From Halonotius roseus (GTDB lineage Archaea; Halobacteriota; Halobacteria; Halobacteriales; Haloferacaceae): a stretch of 64,000 nt of DNA. Position 1 is the stretch's first letter, and every line of letters begins with the position of its first letter. Under the pieces are notes generated by a model. The model was not told the origin of the DNA, ran no database searches, and was given only the letters and a program-made list of their open reading frames with translations. The position numbers were made by a program, and so were the translations under genes. Below, piece by piece: positions 52,557-61,672 of the stretch. The stretch spans positions 1 to 64,000 of the forward strand of contig NZ_SESI01000004.1 of NCBI RefSeq assembly GCF_006861655.1, in the 5' to 3' direction.

Positions 52557-53573
52557 TCAGAGGACGACCGCTTTTACGTCCAGTCCGGTCGCCCGACGGA
52601 CGACCGCCGACACCGGATCGATCGTCCCCGAGAGATTGTCGGAGTCGCCATCGACAACGAGCAGTGCCGCCCGGCGGCCGGCCTCGATCAGCCCGCAGTC
52701 GAGGTCGGCGATCTCTGCGCCCGCGATTGTCGCCATCCGCAACACCTCGCGGTCGGTCACGTCGAAGGTTTTCGCCGTGAACGCCATCTCGCGGAACATC
52801 GACGGCGGATTCAACATCACGTTGTCCGTTCCGAGAGCAACCGTCGTGTGATCAAGCAGCTCACGGATCGGCGGCCGGCCGACGCCCAGAACGGTGTTTG
52901 CGCGCGGACAGACCGCGATCGGTACCTCCTCGTCGGCGACCCGCTCCAGATGCTCGGCCGCCGCATGTACCATGTGAACAAGCAGCTCCGGCTCGTAGTC
53001 GAGGGCGGGATGGATGTCGGTCGCGTCGGGCTCGCCGGCGTGGATGGCAAACGGTTTGTTCGCCTCGCGGGCTGCGGCGCGCTCGACAGCGAAATCGTCG
53101 TCGTTCGCGCCGCTGGCCCCGTAGCCGTCGGCGATCTCAAGTACGGAGGCCGGGCCACTCCCGAAGATGAACGCGTCGGTCGCCGCGTCGTCCGCTGCCG
53201 CCCGAAGGGCCTCCGTGCCCGCCTCGCCGGACTCCCGGAAATCGAGATGGGCCGCCGTCCCCGTTTGCTCCATAAATCGGAGGGTGCGACCCATTGCGGC
53301 GACGAGTTCCTCGCGGCTCGCGGCGGCGAGTCGCCGGTGTTTCTCGCTGTCGGGCGGGGCGACCGCCGCGTGGAGATCCAACCCGACGCCGGCCTCCTTC
53401 GCTACCGAGTCGCCGATGTGAGTGTGGGCGTTGACGAACGCCGGCAGGACGATGTCGGTCGAATCCGTCACCGTCTCCTCGACGGCCGTGATCCGCTCGT
53501 CGTCGACGACGACCCGGCCCCGGATCGGCTCGAACGACCGCCCGGCGAGTACCGTCCCCTCGAACTGTTGCAT
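52557..53573 (-). CDS. Amidohydrolase family protein (cytosine deaminase/chlorohydrolase-like)
   Basis: The product is 338 residues. Metal-binding motifs are VLPAFVNAHTHIGDS (HxH), FAIHAGEPDATD (His), HMVHAAAEH (His) and GTDNVMLNPP (Asp), which suit a mononuclear Zn or Fe enzyme. Substrates in the family include pyrimidines, guanine, SAH-related compounds and N-ring herbicides; here it is open. ATG at 53573 (MQQFEGTVLAG) is chosen, as the upstream extension is atypical. It is convergent with the Lrp gene. Confidence 0.87.
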   Translation of the reverse strand: MQQFEGTVLAGRSFEPIRGRVVVDDERITAVEETVTDSTDIVLPAFVNAHTHIGDSVAKEAGVGLDLHAAVAPPDSEKHRRLAAASREELVAAMGRTLRFMEQTGTAAHLDFRESGEAGTEALRAAADDAATDAFIFGSGPASVLEIADGYGASGANDDDFAVERAAAREANKPFAIHAGEPDATDIHPALDYEPELLVHMVHAAAEHLERVADEEVPIAVCPRANTVLGVGRPPIRELLDHTTVALGTDNVMLNPPSMFREMAFTAKTFDVTDREVLRMATIAGAEIADLDCGLIEAGRRAALLVVDGDSDNLSGTIDPVSAVVRRATGLDVKAVVL

Positions 53574-53725
53574 ACGCCAGCCCACCAGTTCGACCCCGAT
53601 ATGTGTTTCTACCGCAGTGAACGCGAACGATCCGGTAAATTTTATATGTTCAACGACCGGACTGGTAGTAATGCCGAGTCTGACATGGCTGTCCGATACC
53701 ACGCGGCCACGAGACGGGAGTCAGC

Positions 53726-54409
53726 ATGGCTGAGGACGGACTCGAATCGCTGCTGACGGCGTTAGATATCGATCCCGACCGGACGCCGCCAGCGGCCGCC
53801 GGCGAGCCCGCCGTGGTGTCGATCGGCTGTCCGCTCGCCGACTGTGATCACGACCCCGGCTGGCTGGCTGATATGGGAACCGCCCACCTCGCGGTAACGA
53901 CACTCGGCAACCGAACGTGGGAGCGACGCGACGGCGAGCGGGAGCTACAGGCGTCGATCCGGGGAGCTATCGCCGACCGCCCGGTCGCGGCTGTCGTTGT
54001 TGTCGGTCACACCGACTGTGACGTGGTGGCCGACGCCTACGACCGCTACTGCGGCCCCGAGCGGTCGTCGCCGGCTGGCGTGCGCGCAAGCCTCGCGCCG
54101 CTGGAAGGCGTCGTCGCCGACGCTGTCGACGGCGACGGGATCGACACGACGGGCCCGCGACAACGAGTGCAGCATCGACTCGTCGAGTACAACGTCGTTC
54201 GCAACGTCGCCTTCCTCCGAGACCGGCTGCCGTCGACGACAGTTGCCGGCGTCGTCGTCGATCAGGCGGGCGTCTACGACTCCTTTCCGGGCAAAGAGTA
54301 TCTCGTCGCCCTCGAAGACGCGACCGAGCCGGCAGCCCTCCGCGCCCGACTGCCCGAAGGGTGCCAGCTATCGGTCGGTCGGCTGCTGTCGACGGCGTCG
54401 ATTCGGTAA
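53726..54409 (+). CDS. Divergent beta-carbonic anhydrase-like protein
   Basis: The product is 227 residues. Overall layout fits beta-carbonic anhydrase: AVVSIGCPLADCDHDPG, then LAVTTLGNRTWER and VVVVGHTDCDVVADAYDR. The zinc His and second Cys are in place as H95 and C98 (HTDC). The first metal motif, C-S-D-S-R in classical enzymes, is replaced by C35-P-L-A-D-C40-D. The Asp-Arg dyad needed for opening the site is therefore not obvious. It precedes the dab genes on the same strand, 207 bases away, so it may supply or sense bicarbonate. Catalysis is uncertain. Confidence 0.72.
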   Translation: MAEDGLESLLTALDIDPDRTPPAAAGEPAVVSIGCPLADCDHDPGWLADMGTAHLAVTTLGNRTWERRDGERELQASIRGAIADRPVAAVVVVGHTDCDVVADAYDRYCGPERSSPAGVRASLAPLEGVVADAVDGDGIDTTGPRQRVQHRLVEYNVVRNVAFLRDRLPSTTVAGVVVDQAGVYDSFPGKEYLVALEDATEPAALRARLPEGCQLSVGRLLSTASIR

Positions 54410-54473
54410 AGCCCCGACAGATCGGAGGTGTCGGCGTCTGAGAACGATGATTAGTCGTCCTTGAAGACCATAA

Positions 54474-54539
54474 TGTTCTATAATCTCCTTTGAGAGAACA
54501 ATCTGGTCGAATAAATAGATTTATTGCACAGTTTGTTCT
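54474..54539. promoter_or_regulatory. AT-rich dab upstream region with TGTTCT-type boxes and a palindrome
   Basis: Three copies of a hexamer occur: TGTTCT at 54474-54479, its complement AGAACA at 54495-54500 and TGTTCT at 54534-54539. A perfect 7-bp inverted repeat AATAAAT-AG-ATTTATT lies at 54510-54525. Possible TATA boxes are CTATAATC at 54478-54485 and ATAAATAG at 54511-54518. Such AT-rich symmetry in a GC-rich genome suggests regulated transcription of dabB. Confidence 0.5.
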
Positions 54540-54616
54540 ACAGGAGAGTGAATACGACCAGCACCCGACACTCGCGGGACGACCGCGGGCCACAGGTGGC
54601 TGGCTCGGACAAACAC

Positions 54617-56110
54617 ATGACAGATGGCACCCAGCGCAGATCGGTCGGATCGCTCCCAGCGATGGAGAACCATGCCGCGGGCGTCCCCGCCGCCCTCACC
54701 CGACTCGTGTGGGGGTTGTGGATCGGCACGCTCGTCGTCGCGGCCGTGTTCGTCCGAAACGACCCGGGGTGGGCGGTCGACGGCCTCGTCGCCATCGACG
54801 GACTGACGGTCGTCATGTGGACGGTCGTCACGTTCTTCAGCGGGATCGTCCACAGCTACGCGCGCCGGTATCTCGCCGGCAACCCCGACAAGACCCAGTT
54901 CTTTACGCGGGTCTTCGCGTTCACGCTGGCGGTGATGGTCGTCGTCGCCGCCGACCACGTCGCACTGTTCGCGGCGGCGTGGCTGGCGATGGGTCTGCTC
55001 ATGGCCGAGTTGATCGGCCACGTCGACGGCTGGCCCCAAGCACAGGCGGCCGCCCGCACCTCGCGTCGCTACTTCGTCGGGAGTGCCGCGTTAATCGCCG
55101 TCAGCCTCACGCTACTGTGGTCGACGACGGGCGCAACCACTATTACCGGAATACTCGACGCCGTCGGCGGGCTGTCGACGACGACCGCCGTGCTCGCCGC
55201 GGGCGGCCTCGTCATCGCGGCGATGATCCAGTCGGCGTTGATCCCGTTCCACACCTGGATCCTCTCGTCGATGACCGCGCCGACGCCCGCCTCCGCGCTG
55301 ATGCACGCCGGCTTCGTCAACGCCGGCGGCGTCCTGCTCGCGCGGTTCGCGCCGGTGGTCACGATCGAGCCGACGGTCATGCTCGCTATCGTCGCCGTCG
55401 GCGCGCTCAGCGCGCTCGGCGGAAAGCTCCTGAAATCCGTCCAGACGGATATCAAGGGTCAACTCGGCTGCTCGACGGTCGGCCAGATGGGCTTTATGAT
55501 CATGCAGGCCGGCCTCGGCTTCTTCGGCGCGGCCATTGCTCACCTCATCCTCCACGGCTTCTACAAGGCCTACCAGTTCCTCTCCTCGGGCAGTGAGGTC
55601 ACACACACCAGCCCGTCGGCGGTGAGCGATCACACGGTCGAGTACAACGGCGTCGTCGCCGGCGTCGTGACCGTCGTGACCGGGATTCTCGGTGGCGCGC
55701 TCTTTGCGATCCTGACCGGCAAGGGGACGATCATCAACGGCGGTCTGCTGTTAACCTTCTTCGTCACCTTTGCGACGCTGCATGCGGCCCGCAGTGCAGT
55801 TCAACACACCTCCCTGCCGGCGACGTTCCGCTACGGCGCGGTTCCGCTGGTCTTCTTCCCGGCGATCATCGTCTACGCCGCCGTCTACGAGGCGATCTCG
55901 TTCATGCTGGCTGATCTCCCGGTCGTGACGGCCTCGACGGAGTTGACCCTCCTACACGGTGTCATCGCCGTCGTCTTCGTCGGCGTCTACGTCGCCATCG
56001 AGACCGGGGTTCATGAGGGGAGCGGTCGCCTCTACGTTGCACTGCTGAATCTGAGCCAACCCGTCTCCGACACGCTGCTGACTTCCACGGAGGACTACAA
56101 TGAGTACTGA
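54617..56110 (+). CDS. dabB: DabB, NDH-1 antiporter-like membrane subunit of the DAB inorganic-carbon complex
   Basis: The product is about 497 residues with some 13 membrane helices. It belongs to the proton-translocating NADH-dehydrogenase subunit L/M/N (MrpA/NuoL) family: HSYARRYLAGNPDKTQFFTR, QSALIPFHTWILSSMTAPTP, ASALMHAGFVNAGG and GHLILHG-like HLILHGFYKAYQFLSSG. In DAB complexes this subunit is thought to use an ion gradient to drive DabA. It overlaps dabA by 11 bases. The start is unsure: ATG 54617 is used; ATG 54662 (MENHAAGVP) or a GTG at 54548 are alternatives. Confidence 0.88.
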   Translation: MTDGTQRRSVGSLPAMENHAAGVPAALTRLVWGLWIGTLVVAAVFVRNDPGWAVDGLVAIDGLTVVMWTVVTFFSGIVHSYARRYLAGNPDKTQFFTRVFAFTLAVMVVVAADHVALFAAAWLAMGLLMAELIGHVDGWPQAQAAARTSRRYFVGSAALIAVSLTLLWSTTGATTITGILDAVGGLSTTTAVLAAGGLVIAAMIQSALIPFHTWILSSMTAPTPASALMHAGFVNAGGVLLARFAPVVTIEPTVMLAIVAVGALSALGGKLLKSVQTDIKGQLGCSTVGQMGFMIMQAGLGFFGAAIAHLILHGFYKAYQFLSSGSEVTHTSPSAVSDHTVEYNGVVAGVVTVVTGILGGALFAILTGKGTIINGGLLLTFFVTFATLHAARSAVQHTSLPATFRYGAVPLVFFPAIIVYAAVYEAISFMLADLPVVTASTELTLLHGVIAVVFVGVYVAIETGVHEGSGRLYVALLNLSQPVSDTLLTSTEDYNEY

Positions 56111-58541
56111 ACCCACACTCGACGACAGTATCGACAGCGCGGCAACCACGGTCGGCTCCGTCTGGCCGATCCACTCGTTTGTGACCGCCAACCCGCTTTC
56201 GGGGTTCGAAAACCAACCCTTCGAGCAGGCGGTCACACAGGCCGCCGACCTGCTCGGTGGCCGCGGCTACCCCAGCGCGGCGACGTTCCAGCAGGCACTT
56301 GAAAGCGGGCAGATCGACCCTGAAATCCTCGAATCGGAGCTCGCCGACCGCGGCTACGAGGCCGATCCCGAAACGCTCCTTGAGCGCATGGCCGACGCCG
56401 ACGAGAGCACCGCCGCGGGCGACAGCGACACCGCAGCAGACAGCGACGCCGAGCGTGTCGATGCCATCCTGACGAAGTGGTTGCCGGCGTTCCTCGATGA
56501 GGGCCGTGCCCACTGGTCGATGCCCAACCGCGAAGCGGGGTTCTACAGCGCGTTCCGCGCGCTGGCCGATCACGACAGCGAGATTCCAGACGCGGGCGTC
56601 GTCGCCGACCTGCCGGAATCGCCGACCGCGGCCATCGAGGCCGCCGTCGAATCGTATCCCGAAAGCCAGTGGGAACCCCTCTTCGAGGAACAACTCGCCG
56701 CGCTGCCGGGCTGGACTGGCTTCATCAAGCAACGCGCCGACGACGAGGGTGACTGGCAAGCGGAATACCCGATCACGCTCGACGGCTATCTCGCCGTCAG
56801 GTTGTCGCTGTTGGACGGTTTCGGTGTCGATCTCGAACCCGAGTCAAGCTTCGAGAGCACGGCGCCCGACACGGCCGACGAACTCGCCGCGGCGTTCCTG
56901 AGCGCGTGGGAGGCGACCTACCGCGAGGAACTGGTCGACACCGTCGCCACCGAGAGCGAGCGCGTGGCAGCCGATGAGACGGCGACAGAGGGCGCGGCGG
57001 GTCGCCCGGACGCACAGTTGACCTTCTGTATCGACACGCGCTCGGAGGTCATCCGTCGCCACATCGAGGCGACCGGCGACTACGAAACCCACGGCTACGC
57101 GGGCTTTTTCGGCGTCCCAATCGAGTACAACGGCTACGAAACCGACGTGTCGGTCGACGCCTGCCCGCCGATTCTCGACCCCAAACACCGTATCACCGAA
57201 CTCCCGACCGACGACGAGACACAGACGACCCACGACCGCTGGGCCGGCGTCCGCGAAGCCGCCGCCGAGGCCATCGAGACGCTGCAGGCCAACGCGGCGA
57301 GTGCCTACGGCTACGTCGAGAGTGCCGGCAGTGGCTACGGCCTCGCGCTGGCAGCGCGCACGCTCGTCCCCGGCCGCGTCCACGACCTCTTGGACGCTAT
57401 CGACGACGCCGAACCCGACAGCCACGAGTTCTGTGAGCCAATGGTTCATCACCAACACACCTACGCCGACGACCTCCCGGTCGGGCTGACGACCGATGAA
57501 AAAGTCGAGTACGCTGCGACGGCCTTCGATCTGATGGGCTTCGAGTCGTTCGGCCGCGTGGTCGCCTTCGTCGGCCACGCCAGCGAGACCGCGAACAACC
57601 CCTACGATTCGAGTCTGGATTGTGGGGCCTGTGCCGGCAACCCCGGCGGGCCGAACGCCCGTGTCCTCGCGTCTATCTGCAACGACGAAACGGTACAGGA
57701 AAAACTCCGCGAGCAGGGCCACGAGATCCCAGCGGATACCGTCTTCATCGCCGGCGAACACAACACGACGACCGACGAGATCGAACTCTACGACGGTGAT
57801 GTCCCCGCAAGCCACGACGACGACCTCGATCAGCTTCGCGTGGATCTCGCGACGGCCCGTGAAAACGCGGCCGCCGAACGCGCCGACGCGATGGGAGCCG
57901 ACACCGCGGATAGCCGCAGTGAGACCGAACGCCGCGCGGCCGACTGGGCCGAGACCCGCCCCGAGTTGGGGTTGGCCGGCAACGCCTCGTTCGTCATCGG
58001 GCCACGCGAACTCACAGAAAATGTCAACCTCAACGGCCGTGCATTCCTCCACTCCTACGACCACGCGACCGATCCCGACGGCGACGCGCTGGAAGCGATC
58101 CTCGCCGGCCCGATGGTCGTCACCCAGTGGATCAACAACCAGTACTACTTCTCGACGGTCGATTCCGGCGTCTACGGCAGCGGCTCGAAGATCACTCACA
58201 ACCCCGTCGGCAACGTCGGCGTCTATCAGGGCAACGGCGGCGACCTCCTTACTGGACTGCCGCTGCAGTCGGTGGCTGCCGGCCCCGACGATCCGTACCA
58301 CCAGCCGCTTCGTCTCTCAACGGTCGTTCACGCGCCCGTTGACACCGTCGAGGAAATCCTCGCCGACCACGAGGAGCTGACGACGCTGCTCGACAACAGC
58401 TGGCTCTCGCTGACGGTCGTCGATCCGACCCGCGGGCACGACGCATTCCACTACGACGGCGAGCTGACGTGGACGGGCGAAGGCGACATCGAGCCCGAGC
58501 CCGCGGCCGCCGAACCGGCCACGATCCCCGCTGACGACTAG
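56100..58541 (+). CDS. dabA: DabA (DUF2309/UPF0753), inorganic-carbon accumulation subunit
   Basis: The product is 813 residues, normal for DabA. Zinc ligand positions known from DabA of Halothiobacillus are conserved: C310 and D312 in TFCIDTRSEVIRRH, H493 in FVGHASETANNP and C508 in SLDCGACAGNPGG; the H to C spacing of 15 is the same. R314 is also kept. The beta-CA-like core hydrates CO2 when coupled to DabB. Coupling to an ion gradient makes it a one-way carbon trap. Expression depends on the dabB leader. Confidence 0.92.
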   Translation: MSTEPTLDDSIDSAATTVGSVWPIHSFVTANPLSGFENQPFEQAVTQAADLLGGRGYPSAATFQQALESGQIDPEILESELADRGYEADPETLLERMADADESTAAGDSDTAADSDAERVDAILTKWLPAFLDEGRAHWSMPNREAGFYSAFRALADHDSEIPDAGVVADLPESPTAAIEAAVESYPESQWEPLFEEQLAALPGWTGFIKQRADDEGDWQAEYPITLDGYLAVRLSLLDGFGVDLEPESSFESTAPDTADELAAAFLSAWEATYREELVDTVATESERVAADETATEGAAGRPDAQLTFCIDTRSEVIRRHIEATGDYETHGYAGFFGVPIEYNGYETDVSVDACPPILDPKHRITELPTDDETQTTHDRWAGVREAAAEAIETLQANAASAYGYVESAGSGYGLALAARTLVPGRVHDLLDAIDDAEPDSHEFCEPMVHHQHTYADDLPVGLTTDEKVEYAATAFDLMGFESFGRVVAFVGHASETANNPYDSSLDCGACAGNPGGPNARVLASICNDETVQEKLREQGHEIPADTVFIAGEHNTTTDEIELYDGDVPASHDDDLDQLRVDLATARENAAAERADAMGADTADSRSETERRAADWAETRPELGLAGNASFVIGPRELTENVNLNGRAFLHSYDHATDPDGDALEAILAGPMVVTQWINNQYYFSTVDSGVYGSGSKITHNPVGNVGVYQGNGGDLLTGLPLQSVAAGPDDPYHQPLRLSTVVHAPVDTVEEILADHEELTTLLDNSWLSLTVVDPTRGHDAFHYDGELTWTGEGDIEPEPAAAEPATIPADD

Positions 58542-58618
58542 CTGCGGCGCCGGTGGTGGCGTCGCTGCCGACCATCGCACGACGGCCCTCCGCCCGTTCA
58601 TTTGCCAAAACACCGTGG

Positions 58619-58625
58619 TTATACG
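58619..58625 (+). promoter_or_regulatory. TATA box for dph2
   Basis: The sequence TTATACG is centred 27 nt before the ATG at 58649, giving a leaderless start. Confidence 0.55.
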
Positions 58626-58648
58626 GCTCGGACTGGAACAACACGGTA

Positions 58649-59707
58649 ATGAGCCAAGACGCCAGCGACGAGGGGTATTCAGAGGGCGATCTCCGGAACA
58701 CGGGGATGGATCTCCGCCACGACCGCGAGTGGGATTACGAACTCGAACGCATCGTCGACGAGATCGAGGAGCGCGACGCCGAGAAAGTCGGCCTCCAGTT
58801 CCCCGAAGGCCTCAAGCGTCGCGGCCCCGCGGTCGCCGACGACCTCCGGGAAGTCGTCGACGACGACGTGACGATCATGCTGTCGGGCCAACCATGTTAC
58901 GGTGCCTGCGATCTCGATACCTATCTCATGCGCCGGACGGACGTGTTCGTCCACTTCGGCCACTCCCCGATGAAGGAGTCCGACCAGATCATCTACGTCC
59001 CGCTGTTCTCCAACGTCGATCCCTTCCCGATTCTCGAAGACTCGCTTGATGAGCTTCCTGATCCCGAGGAAGACCCTGCCGTCGGCCTCGTGACGACCGC
59101 CCAGCACATGAACCGCTTCGGCGAGATGGTTGAGTGGCTCGAAGAGCGCGGCTACGAGGTTCATACGCGCAAGGGCGACGACCGCCTGACCTACGAGGGC
59201 CAAGTGCTCGGCTGCAACTACGCCTCCGCCGATATCGACGCTGATCACGTCCTCTACGTCGGCGGCGGGAAGTTCCACCCGATGGGGCTGGCGATGGAAC
59301 ACCAGGAGAAACACGTCGTCATCGCCGACCCTGTCAACAACGTGGTGACGATCGCCGACCCCGAGCAGTTCCTCAAACAGCGGTACGCCACTGTCCACAA
59401 GGCGATGGACGCCGAGAAGTGGGGTGTCATCTTCTGTACCAAGATCGGCCAGGGTCGCTGGGAGGTCGCCGAGGAGATCCTTGAGAACAACGACAACGCC
59501 TACCTGATCACGATGGACGAGGTGACGCCGGATCGCCTCCTGAACTTCAACATGGACGCCTTCGTCAACACGGGCTGTCCGCGGATCACGACCGATGACG
59601 GCCCGCAGTTCCACAAGCCGATGGTCACGCCCGGCGAGTACGAGATCGCCATGGGCAACAAACCGCTGGACGAGCTCGAATTCGACACCTTCCACGGCAC
59701 GTGGTAG
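58649..59707 (+). CDS. dph2: 2-(3-amino-3-carboxypropyl)histidine synthase Dph2
   Basis: The product is 352 residues. The radical SAM-like Dph2 uses three cysteines, one per domain: SGQPCYGACDLDTY, VLGCNYASAD and NTGCPRITTDDG. It forms the first intermediate of diphthamide on elongation factor 2. The start at MSQDASDEGYSEG follows the TATA box; the longer frame runs into the end of dabA. It is not part of the dab operon, as it has its own promoter. Confidence 0.93.
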   Translation: MSQDASDEGYSEGDLRNTGMDLRHDREWDYELERIVDEIEERDAEKVGLQFPEGLKRRGPAVADDLREVVDDDVTIMLSGQPCYGACDLDTYLMRRTDVFVHFGHSPMKESDQIIYVPLFSNVDPFPILEDSLDELPDPEEDPAVGLVTTAQHMNRFGEMVEWLEERGYEVHTRKGDDRLTYEGQVLGCNYASADIDADHVLYVGGGKFHPMGLAMEHQEKHVVIADPVNNVVTIADPEQFLKQRYATVHKAMDAEKWGVIFCTKIGQGRWEVAEEILENNDNAYLITMDEVTPDRLLNFNMDAFVNTGCPRITTDDGPQFHKPMVTPGEYEIAMGNKPLDELEFDTFHGTW

Positions 59708-59710
59708 GCT

Positions 59711-59752
59711 GTCGGCGGTCGGCGGTCGTGGGCAGTCGGCGGTCGGCGGTCG
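59711..59752. repeat. Two copies of an 18-bp GC repeat in an intergenic gap
   Basis: GTCGGCGGTCGGCGGTCG occurs at 59711-59728 and 59735-59752. Both are themselves two-and-a-half copies of a 7-8 bp motif. It lies between dph2 and a convergent kinase, followed by an 18-bp hairpin (ACTCGG/CCGAGT, 59762-59778) that might act in termination. Confidence 0.5.
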
Positions 59753-59790
59753 CATGCGACGACTCGGTTTCGCCGAGTTAGCGCGTCACG

Positions 59791-61545
59791 TCATGTTTCA
59801 TCGTCAGCAACAGGGCGCACACCGGTGATTTCGAACCGGGCCCCGCCGTCGCTGCTGTCACAGACAGCGATCTCCCAGCCATGCGCCGTGACGATATCCT
59901 GCACGATCGCCAGCCCGAATCCGGTGCCACCGCTCGCCGCGGTGTAGCCGCTTTCGAACACCTCCTCGCGGTCGTCAGCAGCGATTCCTGTTCCGTCATC
60001 TGATACGTAAAACCCCGATCGCTGCCCATCATCGGTTGTCAGCCGTTCGTTGCCAAGCACGCCGACACGCACAGTCACCGGGGTCTCATTGTGCTCGGCG
60101 GCGTTTCCATAGAGGTTCTCAAAGACCTGTAGCAACCGATCACGATCAGCGTGAATCTTGATGCTCTCCGGAAATGATACCTGCAGTGTGCAGTCGTCAA
60201 CATCGCTGTATGTCCACGCTGTTCTGGCAGCCGACGCAAGGCCGACCGGTTCAGTCTCGTCGATCGTTTGACTGGTGCGAGCCATCGTCAGCAGGTCATC
60301 GATCATCGATTCCATCCGTGTCAACGCCTTCTCGGCTTCCGTGATCTCCTCGCTGTCACACTCCCAGCCAGCGATCTTGAGTCGCCCCTGTGCGACGTTG
60401 AGTGGGCTCCGGAGATCGTGCGAAACGATGCTGGCGAACTCGTCGAGATGCTCGTTTTGTTCGCGGAGCTGTCGTTCGCGCGCCTTCTGCTCGGTGATCT
60501 CGTGGAGTCGGATCAGCTGTCCCGTCTGCGTGCTGGTTCGGTTTTCGATCGGAACACTATCGATGGTAAAGTTTCGTTCCGTGCCTGCTTCCGAGAGTGT
60601 TGTCTCGCCTGATCCGGCTGTGGTAAACCAGCCAACCGGGTCGGGAAACGGCGCGAAAAACGCTGTCGCAGCCATTCCACGCCAGTTCTCCGGGGCACCA
60701 ACCAGCTCCCGCGCCGCGGGATTACAGTCGACGACGCGGTGGTGGTCGTCAAGCATTACGACCGGATCGGCCAGCTGTTCGACAAGCTGTTGCCGTCCCA
60801 CAGGGGCGACTTCGAGGAGTCGATACCGAAAGATCGCAACCGCGAATGCGACGGCGGTGACGCCAAACGAGACGTGGGTGAGATTCCACTCCGGCGGCAG
60901 AATCCCCACAAACAACAGCGAATTAACGCCCGGAACCGCGCCGATACCGACCGCAAGCGCGACCGCCTGCCCCCGGTATATCTCACCGCGATTTTTCAGC
61001 AGGTAGCGGACGACGATCACACCGCTTCCCAGCATGACCAGATAGATGTACAGCTGGTAGAGCCGGAAGGCGGGTTGCAGCGTGAGATCAAGGGCGACCC
61101 ACTCGGTGAAGGTGACCCCAGCGATCGTCACCGGCCCTTGGGTGGTCAGCCCGTTGGAGACGAGCATGAGAGAGGGGTTGAGCACGACCGCGACCGCAAC
61201 CCCACCGATCGTCGCCAGCGCGACCCCAGCCGTCCAGCGGTTCACCCACGCTGTGTGTCCCGAATACGTCAGCGAAAACCACGCCAGCGAGTAGGCCAAT
61301 CCGGGTACGAGGAGGACGTTGCCGATGTTGTTGCCGACGAAGATCAGCTCCGGAACGGTGATGACACTGATGAAGATAGCGGTGAGTTGCCAGACACAGA
61401 TCACAAACAGCAGGACGATGAATGCCTGCAGTTCGGGTGTCTGGCCGCGTCGGTGGTACCCCCGGAGCGCGTAGAGCAGCAGCGACGCCGTGACCAGCAG
61501 GATAGCCACGAACACGGGCACCTCCGGTTGGAGTTGAAACGTCAT
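59791..61545 (-). CDS. 7TM-PAS sensor histidine kinase
   Basis: The product is 584 residues. Seven hydrophobic helices fill about 240 residues, then a PAS domain (LVEQLADPVVMLDDHHRVVD to LIRLHEITEQKARE). The H-box is FASIVSHDLRSPLNVAQGR, the N-box FENLYGNAAEHNE, G1 VSDDGTGIAADD and G2 GGTGFGLAIVQD. No regulator gene is next to it. A 14-bp palindrome sits between its TATA-like element and its start. Confidence 0.9.
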   Translation of the reverse strand: MTFQLQPEVPVFVAILLVTASLLLYALRGYHRRGQTPELQAFIVLLFVICVWQLTAIFISVITVPELIFVGNNIGNVLLVPGLAYSLAWFSLTYSGHTAWVNRWTAGVALATIGGVAVAVVLNPSLMLVSNGLTTQGPVTIAGVTFTEWVALDLTLQPAFRLYQLYIYLVMLGSGVIVVRYLLKNRGEIYRGQAVALAVGIGAVPGVNSLLFVGILPPEWNLTHVSFGVTAVAFAVAIFRYRLLEVAPVGRQQLVEQLADPVVMLDDHHRVVDCNPAARELVGAPENWRGMAATAFFAPFPDPVGWFTTAGSGETTLSEAGTERNFTIDSVPIENRTSTQTGQLIRLHEITEQKARERQLREQNEHLDEFASIVSHDLRSPLNVAQGRLKIAGWECDSEEITEAEKALTRMESMIDDLLTMARTSQTIDETEPVGLASAARTAWTYSDVDDCTLQVSFPESIKIHADRDRLLQVFENLYGNAAEHNETPVTVRVGVLGNERLTTDDGQRSGFYVSDDGTGIAADDREEVFESGYTAASGGTGFGLAIVQDIVTAHGWEIAVCDSSDGGARFEITGVRPVADDET

Positions 61546-61568
61546 CGCTGATCAGGTGTTACCACATG

Positions 61569-61582
61569 CGTTCGACCGAACG
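61569..61582. promoter_or_regulatory. Palindrome CGTTCG-AC-CGAACG upstream of kinase gene
   Basis: A perfect 6-bp inverted repeat with two-base spacer lies 24-37 bases before the kinase ATG (61545), immediately downstream of an A-rich TATA candidate. This would place a bound factor in the initiation region. The factor is unknown. Confidence 0.45.
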
Positions 61583-61591
61583 GAAAAAATA
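61583..61591 (-). promoter_or_regulatory. TATA-like element for kinase at 59791-61545
   Basis: The minus strand reads CTATTTTTT, about 40 nt upstream of the kinase ATG, so a short leader is expected. Confidence 0.4.
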
Positions 61592-61665
61592 GTAGTGTGT
61601 GACTGGCTGCGTCTCGGTTGACGGTGCGGCCAGCAACCCCACGCAGTGAGAACCGAGGTGGTTGT

Positions 61666-61672
61666 TCATATG
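61666..61672 (+). promoter_or_regulatory. TATA box for CtBP-like dehydrogenase
   Basis: The sequence TCATATG is centred 26 nt before the ATG at 61695. It overlaps the palindrome 61671-61682. Confidence 0.5.
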
